Shown here piece by piece: positions 1-5,035 of a stretch of DNA of 6,847 bases. The stretch's first letter is position 1. The number at the start of each line of letters is the position of its first letter. A model generated the notes under the pieces. That model searched no databases and had not been told where the DNA came from. It saw only the letters and a program-made list of their open reading frames with translations. The position numbers and the translations under genes are program-made. The DNA is from Nitrospinota bacterium (lineage in GTDB: Bacteria > JAUXIQ01), in NCBI GenBank assembly GCA_030620925.1, contig JAUXIQ010000108.1:1-6847 (forward strand), written 5' to 3'.

Positions 1-1
1 A

Positions 2-235
2 ACAGGAACAGAGCGGGGGAACAATAATTTCGTGCAGTGTGATTTGATCAAGCTCCCGTTTAAAGGTAAGACTTTCCGGGCGGCGTTTAATTAGAGGTTC
101 ATGCAGCACCTGGAACCGGTGGAAAGGGTAGCTACGTTGAGGGACCTGTAGGGGGTTTCCGAGAAACTAGTGGTCTGCTACTATCACGAGTATACGTTTA
201 AAACCATGAGCGGGCTTCTGCGATGGAGAGGGTAA
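2..235 (+). pseudogene. Decayed or amber-interrupted C-terminal part of a class I SAM methyltransferase
   Basis: Reading from base 2 gives a methyltransferase-like stretch in a single frame, broken by TAG at 92-94 and 149-151 and ended by TAA at 233-235. Visible pieces are CDLIKLPFKGKTFRAAFN, then RFMQHLEPVERVATLRDL, then GVSEKLVVCYYHEYTFKT. These follow the order of the C-terminal half of Methyltransf_11-type enzymes: a D-x-x-x-LPF segment, an FDAAF-like strand, an RxxHHL-like segment, an ELxRVS-like helix and a VVxYYH strand. The usual Asp of FDAAF is Arg here. The 5' end lies outside the window. The TAA ends nine bases before the heptosyltransferase start, and the latter's ribosome binding site lies inside this frame, so it was probably the preceding gene of the same operon. 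I infer a pseudogene. Amber readthrough or sequencing error are alternatives; msbA ends in TAG, which argues against a genome-wide TAG sense code. Confidence 0.6.
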
Positions 236-244
236 AGTCCATAT

Positions 245-1321
245 ATGAAACCGGACCTGCTGGACGATATACAAAGAATATTGGTGGTCAAAATGAGCTC
301 CATCGGGGACGTAGTGCACAGCCTTCCCCTGCTGGACGCTCTTAAACAGCGCTTCCCCTCTTCCTTCATAGGCTGGGTGGTGGACAGGCGCTGCAAGGAT
401 ATTTTAGAAAATAACCCGCTCATTGACCGGTTGTTTATTTTTGAGCGCGAGAGATGGGGAGGCCGTAAAAAGGCCGTCACCACTCCCTTTGAGATGGCCG
501 GGTTGATGGGCTCTATAAGAAAACACAAGTTTCAACTCGCTCTGGACCCGCAGGGGCTGTTCCGGAGCGGGTTCATAACATACTTTTCCGGCGCTCGCAT
601 CCGTATGGGCTTCTCCAACGCCCGGGAGATGAGTACGCTCTTTTACAATGTAAAGGTGGATGTGCCCGAAGAGATTAAGCTCCACGCCGTGGACAGGTAT
701 ATGCTCATGGGAAGGAAGCTGGGCATCGAGACTTCCCGCAGAGTATTCACCATCGAGACCCCTCAACACAGTATGGAAAGGGTGGATTCGCTGCTGGCCG
801 CCAACGGCATTCGGCCTTACCACAGGCTGGTCCTGGTGAACCCCTGGGCGAGGTGGGAGTCCAAGCGATGGCCGGTGGAGAAATTCGCCCTGCTTGCCGA
901 TATGCTGAATTGTGAGGCGGATACCAGGATGATAGTCGTCGGGGGCAGGTCGGACCTGGAGGGATTTATAACCATAGCCTCGTTGATGAAGACCAAAGCT
1001 GTCTCTCTGGTGGGCATGACTTCCCTCACAGAACTTGCTTATCTTATGAAGCGAGCCGAAATATTGGTAACCAACGACTCAGGGCCGATGCATATTGCCG
1101 CTGCGATGGGTACGCCGGTGGTAGCCGTTTTCGGCCCTACCGACCCTTCCCTCTGTGGGCCCTACGGAGAGGTCCACGAGGTGGTAAAAAAAGAGCTGCC
1201 CTGTTCTTGCTGTTACCAGGTCGTCTGCCCCATCGAGCACAGGTGCATGGAGACCATCAGCGTTGATGAGGTGATGGGGCGGGTTAAGAGTAAGCTCGAT
1301 GCCAGGGATAGGAGTTCCTGA
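245..1321 (+). CDS. waaC: LPS heptosyltransferase, glycosyltransferase family 9 (heptosyltransferase I-like)
   Basis: A 358-residue cytoplasmic or inner-membrane-associated GT-B enzyme, the usual length for WaaC/WaaF. It is expected to transfer L-glycero-D-manno-heptose from ADP-heptose to the Kdo-lipid A inner core. The N-terminal domain has the family loop [11 protein letters not shown] (residues 18-28), where Asp22 matches the proposed catalytic base of WaaC, and DPQGLFRSG (101-109). The C-terminal domain has the nucleotide-sugar region around SKRWP (206-210) and [15 protein letters not shown] (277-291) followed by VFGPTDP (295-301). Near the C-terminus is a cysteine cluster (Cys320, 322, 323, 328, 334) of the kind seen in many bacterial heptosyltransferases. 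The first loop and the DxQG motif favour heptosyltransferase I over II, but the split is not certain. The ATG at 245 has GAGGG at 228-232, twelve bases upstream, and starts nine bases after the upstream remnant ends. Confidence 0.92.
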   Translation: MKPDLLDDIQRILVVKMSSIGDVVHSLPLLDALKQRFPSSFIGWVVDRRCKDILENNPLIDRLFIFERERWGGRKKAVTTPFEMAGLMGSIRKHKFQLALDPQGLFRSGFITYFSGARIRMGFSNAREMSTLFYNVKVDVPEEIKLHAVDRYMLMGRKLGIETSRRVFTIETPQHSMERVDSLLAANGIRPYHRLVLVNPWARWESKRWPVEKFALLADMLNCEADTRMIVVGGRSDLEGFITIASLMKTKAVSLVGMTSLTELAYLMKRAEILVTNDSGPMHIAAAMGTPVVAVFGPTDPSLCGPYGEVHEVVKKELPCSCCYQVVCPIEHRCMETISVDEVMGRVKSKLDARDRSS

Positions 1322-1370
1322 CAGATTTGATGGTAAACGCGTTTCGGCAAACAGGGAGGTTTTGAGAAAC

Positions 1371-1562
1371 ATGCCAATTTCCAAAGAGTTGCTTGAGATA
1401 CTGGCCTGCCCCAAGTGCAAGGGAGACCTGGTCTACGACGAAAAAAAGGATACTTTGACCTGTCACGCCTGCAAGCTGGTATACCTTATCAAGGACGACA
1501 TTCCAGTGATGCTCATAGATGAGGCAATACCCCTGGAACGGTATGAGAAGGGTGATGCGTAA
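1371..1562 (+). CDS. Trm112/YcaR family small zinc-ribbon protein
   Basis: A 63-residue protein beginning [18 protein letters not shown], the hallmark N-terminus of the Trm112-like family (E. coli YcaR). Four cysteines, Cys13/Cys16 in CPKC and Cys31/Cys34 in CHAC, make a zinc-ribbon, followed by the conserved IKDDIPVML segment (40-48). In eukaryotes and archaea Trm112 is an activating partner of several methyltransferases; the role of the bacterial proteins is poorly defined. E. coli ycaR lies among lipid A and Kdo genes (msbA-lpxK-ycaR-kdsB), and here the gene sits between a heptosyltransferase and msbA, so the LPS association is kept. I chose ATG 1371 over the in-frame ATG at 1299 because the latter overlaps the heptosyltransferase, its extra residues do not resemble the family, and GGGAGGT (1354-1360) lies ten bases before 1371. 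Confidence 0.9.
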   Translation: MPISKELLEILACPKCKGDLVYDEKKDTLTCHACKLVYLIKDDIPVMLIDEAIPLERYEKGDA

Positions 1563-1658
1563 TCCCCTCTATGACGGCCTTCAATGCGGAATAAAGATTC
1601 CCCAGCCTACTCTTTTTCCGGGTAGAACATACTCTGGCCTGCCATTCTCGGCCGAAAT

Positions 1659-3443
1659 TTGTTTGGAGATGTAAAAAAATTGCACTTATATCTTAAAATA
1701 CTTCAGCATGTAAAACCCTACTGGAAATACATGACCATAGCGATGGTGTGCATGGCCGTGATATCGGCTATGGAAGGCGGCAAGGCGCTCGTTGTCAAGC
1801 CTGTCCTGGATGAGATTTTCATAAACAAAAACAATACCTGGTGGGGGGTTAACCCCCTCTATATCCTCCCCATCCTGGTAGTCGGTATCTTTATAGTTCA
1901 GGGGGCGTTCCGCTACGCATCCGGCTACCTGATGAGCTATATCGGCCATAAGGTTGTGATGGATATTCGCAACCTGCTCTATAAACATCTGCAATCACTC
2001 TCCCTGAAATTTTACAAAAGTAACCCTACGGGCACGCTCATGTCTCGCATGACCAACGACGTGTTCCTCGTGCAGTACTCCGTTTCCAACCTCCTGGGTG
2101 AGATTATAAAAGAGGCCCTGGTTATAGTCGTCCTGCTGGGGGTGCTTTTTTATCGGGATTGGAAAATGGCCCTCATCTCCATATTGATTCTGCCCGCCGC
2201 TATAGTTTTCCTGGCCAAGCTGGGGGGAAAGCTGAGAACGCTCAGCAAGCGGGGCCAGGAGAGAATGGCGGATATGAACGATATCCTCCAGGAAACCATC
2301 ACCGGCGTGAGGATAGTCAAAGCCTTCAACATGGAAGACCGGGAGACGGAACGCTTTGCGGGGCGCAACACCAACTATTTCAAGGTGATGATGCGAGGTG
2401 TCAAATATGATCTGATGGCGTCTCCTCTCATGGAAGTCGTGGGTTCCATAGGTGTGGCCATAATAATTTTCTTCGGTGGAATGAAGGTCTACAACGGAGT
2501 CATGACCACCGGCGATTTCTTTTCCTTTCTCACCGCGCTGCTGCTGCTCTACTCTCCGGTGAGGCGCCTGAGCAGCATCAACAATCGCGTTCAGCAGGCC
2601 ATGGGGGCTGGGGAGCGCGTCTATGAATTGCTTGAAGAGGAGCCGGATATCACCGACGCGCCGGATGCGGTGTCCACCAAGCCCTTTAACAGTGAGATAA
2701 GATTCAGAAACGTCTGCTTTCAATACGATTCGGAGCCTGTTCTTGAGGACATCGATCTAGAGGTTCCCAGGGGCAGGATGGTGGCCATCGTGGGTCTCAG
2801 CGGGGCCGGAAAATCCACACTCGTCGATCTCATTCCCCGTTTCTATGACGTGGACCAAGGAGCTATAGAATTCGACGGGGTGGATATTCGCCGGCTCACC
2901 ATGAGCAGCCTCAGGGCGCAGATAGGCATCGTCTCCCAGGACATTTTTCTTTTCAACGACACCGTCGCTAATAACATCGCCTACGGCAAACCCCGCGCTT
3001 CGGAGGATGAAATCATCTCTGCGGCCAATGCGGCTTACGCACACCAGTTCATCATGGAGATGCCGGAGAACTATAGTACCGTAATCCAGGAACGAGGCAC
3101 CAGGCTCTCCGTCGGACAGCGGCAGCGCATAGCCATAGCCCGGGCCCTCCTTAAAGACCCCCCCATACTGATACTCGATGAGGCCACCTCATCACTGGAC
3201 TCCGAATCGGAGATGATGGTGCAGCAGGCGCTGCAAAACCTGATGCGCGACCGCACTACTTTCGTCATCGCCCACCGCTTATCCACCATTCTTAACGCCC
3301 ACCAGATAATAGTCCTGGATAACGGTAGGATTACGGAGTCGGGGACTCATCAGGAACTGCTGGCAAAAGGCGGCATCTACAGCAGACTGTACAAAACACA
3401 GTTCTTCCAGGGCAACGAAGAAACCACCCCGATACGAAATTAG
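1659..3443 (+). CDS. msbA: Lipid A / LPS-core ABC exporter MsbA (fused TM and ATPase half-transporter)
   Basis: A 594-residue inner-membrane half-transporter that would dimerise and flip core-lipid A from the inner to the outer leaflet. Six hydrophobic segments lie near residues 22-40, 67-89, 143-158, 168-186, 258-274 and 285-300. The nucleotide-binding domain has A-loop Tyr356, Walker A GLSGAGKST (379-387), Q-loop Gln427, signature LSVGQ (483-487), Walker B ILILDE (503-508) with catalytic Glu508, D-loop SSLD (511-514) and switch His539. Length and architecture fit MsbA, and neighbouring LPS genes favour it over a drug exporter of the same family. The signature has Val where Gly is usual. The open frame starts at TTG 1659; a second TTG at 1680 gives a 587-residue protein and has the better ribosome binding site. 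A 96-base gap to the upstream small gene shows no clear promoter or terminator. The stop is TAG. Confidence 0.94.
   Translation: MFGDVKKLHLYLKILQHVKPYWKYMTIAMVCMAVISAMEGGKALVVKPVLDEIFINKNNTWWGVNPLYILPILVVGIFIVQGAFRYASGYLMSYIGHKVVMDIRNLLYKHLQSLSLKFYKSNPTGTLMSRMTNDVFLVQYSVSNLLGEIIKEALVIVVLLGVLFYRDWKMALISILILPAAIVFLAKLGGKLRTLSKRGQERMADMNDILQETITGVRIVKAFNMEDRETERFAGRNTNYFKVMMRGVKYDLMASPLMEVVGSIGVAIIIFFGGMKVYNGVMTTGDFFSFLTALLLLYSPVRRLSSINNRVQQAMGAGERVYELLEEEPDITDAPDAVSTKPFNSEIRFRNVCFQYDSEPVLEDIDLEVPRGRMVAIVGLSGAGKSTLVDLIPRFYDVDQGAIEFDGVDIRRLTMSSLRAQIGIVSQDIFLFNDTVANNIAYGKPRASEDEIISAANAAYAHQFIMEMPENYSTVIQERGTRLSVGQRQRIAIARALLKDPPILILDEATSSLDSESEMMVQQALQNLMRDRTTFVIAHRLSTILNAHQIIVLDNGRITESGTHQELLAKGGIYSRLYKTQFFQGNEETTPIRN
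1665..1682 (+). promoter_or_regulatory. Ribosome binding site supporting the alternative msbA start at TTG 1680
   Basis: GGAGA at 1665-1669 is followed by a ten-base A-rich spacer and an in-frame TTG at 1680-1682. The bases before TTG 1659 show no Shine-Dalgarno-like run, so 1680 is the more likely true start. No ATG is available before 1731, which would cut into the first membrane segment. Confidence 0.5.
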
Positions 3444-3525
3444 CGGCTTGTAAGCTTGAGGGGCTCTGTTCGTCAAAATCTCGCCACGTGTGGGTTAAAC
3501 TCCCACGAAAATCTCCCTGCTATTT

Positions 3526-3598
3526 GTCGCGCCTGGAAGGCGCTCCTGCAAAAAGACGGAAACGCCGCCCACAGGGTAGGAGCGGCATCTTGCCGCGG
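3526..3598. repeat. Inverted pair of REP-like palindromes (BIME-like)
   Basis: The left element, 3526-3550, contains the hairpin GCGCC-TGGAA-GGCGC (3529-3543) followed by TCCTGCA. The right element, 3576-3598, begins GTAGGAGC and contains GCGGCA-TCT-TGCCGC (3582-3596). Read on the minus strand, the left element starts TGCAGGAGCGCC and ends GGCGCGA, so the two are diverged copies in opposite orientation with 25 bases between them. The layout (head GTAGGAGC, then hairpin, then G or A) recalls REP sequences of pseudomonads and other bacteria; the family assignment is from memory. Confidence 0.65.
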
Positions 3599-3659
3599 TT
3601 AATTCTTTATGTTTATCCACGCTGAATCTCTCGCCCAATAATAAAGATCAGGTGTTGAT

Positions 3660-3685
3660 GGGCAACCACAGAGGGTTGCCCCTAC
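3660..3685 (+). repeat. GGGC...GCCC hairpin family, copy 1
   Basis: A perfect eight-base-pair stem, GGGCAACC (3660-3667) and GGTTGCCC (3674-3681), encloses the loop ACAGAG and is followed by CTAC. The 26-base unit matches a reverse-oriented copy at 3924-3949 and a variant at 3859-3882. Confidence 0.7.
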
Positions 3686-3696
3686 ATGGTCTGCGG

Positions 3697-3709
3697 AGGC
3701 GCTCCTGCA
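3697..3709 (+). repeat. Partial REP-like element, 13-base direct repeat
   Basis: AGGCGCTCCTGCA is an exact copy of 3538-3550, the end of the left REP-like element. The other arm of the hairpin is not preserved here, so this looks like a truncated third copy. Confidence 0.55.
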
Positions 3710-3740
3710 CTTTGGAACGAGGGGTTTGCAAGTGCAGGCG

Positions 3741-3767
3741 AGATTCTTCGCTTCGCTCAGAATGACA
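3741..3767 (+). repeat. ATTCTTCGC...CAGAATGACA dispersed-type repeat
   Basis: The unit starts AGATTCTTCGCTTCGCT and ends CAGAATGACA. ATTCT (3743-3747) and AGAAT (3759-3763) can pair at the base of an imperfect hairpin. Very similar strings occur between genes in many environmental bacterial genomes; this is recollection, not a search. A decayed partial copy, TTCAGAATGACAC, is at 3903-3915. Confidence 0.5.
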
Positions 3768-3819
3768 GGGTGCGGGGTGCCTCCATTGACGATTCAGGGT
3801 TTCACAGGTTACTAGAGTC

Positions 3820-3851
3820 TCCCTCCCTTAAAGGGAGGGAATAAGGGAGGG
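3820..3851. repeat. CCCTCCC/GGGAGGG palindrome with an extra half-arm
   Basis: TCCCTCCCTT (3820-3829) and AAGGGAGGGA (3831-3840) are perfect inverted repeats around one central A, forming a nine-base-pair stem with a three-base loop. The right arm is repeated as AAGGGAGGG at 3843-3851, so the left arm could pair with either. No T-run follows on either strand. Confidence 0.65.
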
Positions 3852-3856
3852 TGATT

Positions 3857-3882
3857 AAGGGCGACCGACCGGTCGCCCTTAC
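3857..3882 (+). repeat. GGGC...GCCC hairpin family, copy 2
   Basis: A perfect ten-base-pair stem, AAGGGCGACC (3857-3866) and GGTCGCCCTT (3871-3880), has the loop GACC and is followed by AC. Against copy 1 at 3660-3685 the fifth base of the GGGC arm changes A to G and its partner changes T to C, so pairing is kept. Confidence 0.7.
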
Positions 3883-3923
3883 ATATCTCACGGAAATCAG
3901 GATTCAGAATGACACGATGGTGC

Positions 3924-3949
3924 GTAGGGGCGGGTCCCTGTGCCTGCCC
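3924..3949 (-). repeat. GGGC...GCCC hairpin family, copy 3, reverse orientation
   Basis: On the plus strand this starts GTAGGGGCGGG and ends CCTGCCC, with a seven-pair stem including one G-T pair. Reversed, it begins GGGCA, has CACAG at the same internal place and ends GCCCCTAC, exactly as copy 1 does, and has the same 26-base length. Confidence 0.6.
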
Positions 3950-4077
3950 AAATAATATAAATACCGTTGAGAAGAGAACATTTCAGGAAAGCGGTTTTAT
4001 GGTCATTGCGGGTCCGGCGTTCCACCGGGTGCTCCTATTAACTCAGCAGGGTATAGGGCTTACCAGTTTGATAGGGG

Positions 4078-5019
4078 TCAGAGCCGGGAAGTGAGCAGGT
4101 GGTAGAAAAGGGGGAGCATGATTTCGTGGTGTCCGATGAAGCTGTACCCCCTGCCGCTGTCGGCCGTGGGCCTCTGCACCACGTTCCGCTGCGGGCGATA
4201 GTGCTGGACCATGTCCATGTTAACGGTGACGAAATCCTCTACGCTGTGCCCCAGGTTTCTGGCCAGGGTGAGCGCTTTGAGGAAAATCTCCGGCAGAACC
4301 ACGGCGGAGCCTATGTTGAAATAGCATCCTCCGTCGCCCAGTTCTGTGAGCAGCGAGGCCAGCAGCCTGAAATCCCAATGGGTGGCGCTTCCCAGCAGAG
4401 CGGGGTCTGTGGAAGGGTGCATGTGAGTGGTGTCCGTGCCCAGGGCCACGTGGACGGTTACGGGGACTCCCGTGCGATGGCCGCAGGCCATGATGCTCTG
4501 TTTTTCGTGGGGCAGACTCCGCAGGTGGATATCCTGTCCCAGGGCGGCGCCCATGCCCGTTTCGTCAGACAAATAGGTGGAGAGGGCTTCGTTCATCATG
4601 GAGGCCGTCTCCTCCACCATGCCGAATGTCCCCCTTCCCAGGCCCTCCTCAACTATCTCCGAGGTCTCCCCTGCCAGTGCTATCTCGTAGTCGTGTATGG
4701 CTCCTGAGCCGTTGAGGGCCACCGCCGTAACTGTCCCTTTCTCCATGAGGTCTATGATCAGGGGGCTGAGGCCGCATTTAATGACGTGCGCTCCGAAAGC
4801 GAAGACCACGGGCTTGCCCCTTCTTTTCGCCTCCAGCACGTGATTGACCACATCCAGCAGCTCGCCGCCTTTGAGCAGGCGGGGGATGAGCGTTTCCAGG
4901 CGACCTCCGCTCAGGTATTCTTCGGGCCTGACGAAATCATCCACGCTCACCTTGTGTTTCGTGTCTTTGATGGAATAGGTCTTTACTCCGGACAAATCTA
5001 TGGGCTTTTTTTTATCCAT
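4078..5019 (-). CDS. Uncharacterised 313-residue protein, possible deoxyhypusine-synthase-like fold
   Basis: I do not recognise a named function. Conserved-looking motifs in order are GAHVIKCGLSP (76-86), NGSGAIHDYEIA (103-114), GETSE (118-122), GTFGM (130-134), the histidine-containing GTDTTHMHP (194-202) and NIGSAVVLPE (235-244). The block GAHxIKxGL, then a hydrophobic strand, then GxGAIHD resembles the deoxyhypusine synthase / DHS-like NAD-binding fold. The SWGK-type catalytic lysine motif of true deoxyhypusine synthases is not seen, so another reaction is likely. It has no signal peptide or membrane segment and is probably cytoplasmic. ATG 5019 lies 16 bases after the hldE stop; AGGA at 5025-5022 is only two bases from it, a cramped ribosome binding site, so translational coupling to hldE is plausible. 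The stop is TGA, inside GGCTCTGACCCC. Confidence 0.88.
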   Translation of the reverse strand: MDKKKPIDLSGVKTYSIKDTKHKVSVDDFVRPEEYLSGGRLETLIPRLLKGGELLDVVNHVLEAKRRGKPVVFAFGAHVIKCGLSPLIIDLMEKGTVTAVALNGSGAIHDYEIALAGETSEIVEEGLGRGTFGMVEETASMMNEALSTYLSDETGMGAALGQDIHLRSLPHEKQSIMACGHRTGVPVTVHVALGTDTTHMHPSTDPALLGSATHWDFRLLASLLTELGDGGCYFNIGSAVVLPEIFLKALTLARNLGHSVEDFVTVNMDMVQHYRPQRNVVQRPTADSGRGYSFIGHHEIMLPLFYHLLTSRL

Positions 5020-5035
5020 TATCCTTTCAAATTTT

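Larger units (their letters stand above)
3444..4077. other. Gene-free convergent intergenic region packed with palindromic repeats
   Basis: These 634 bases lie between the 3' ends of msbA (plus strand) and the 313-residue gene (minus strand). Short open frames here, such as plus 3909-4094, resemble no protein and run through repeat elements. At least five kinds of hairpin-forming element are present and listed separately. The last part, about 3950-4077, holds no structure I can name. None of the hairpins is followed by a clear T-run on either strand, so transcription end signals for the two converging operons are not obvious, though the hairpins may serve this purpose. Confidence 0.75.

Noticed and set aside
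92-151. Genome-wide reassignment of TAG to an amino acid
   Set aside because: msbA ends at TAG right after a normal C-terminus, and the frame beyond it shows nothing protein-like, so TAG works as a stop at least there.
1995-2723. A 242-codon open frame on the minus strand
   Set aside because: It is antisense to msbA and its translation is low in family-like motifs; the plus-strand frame has every ABC transporter motif.
3490-3506. GTGGG...CCCAC hairpin after msbA as a terminator
   Set aside because: The stem has only five pairs and a seven-base loop, and no T-run follows it on the plus strand.
3444-4077. CRISPR array or tRNA gene in the repeat-rich intergenic region
   Set aside because: The repeats are palindromes of different families with irregular spacing and orientation, and no cloverleaf or regular repeat-spacer unit is present.
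3909-4094. A 61-codon open frame in the intergenic region
   Set aside because: It runs through repeat copy 3 and into the end of the opposing gene, has no ribosome binding site that I can see and resembles no protein.
4099-4707. A 202-codon open frame on the plus strand
   Set aside because: It is opposite the 313-residue minus-strand gene, which has coherent motifs and sits in an operon with hldE.
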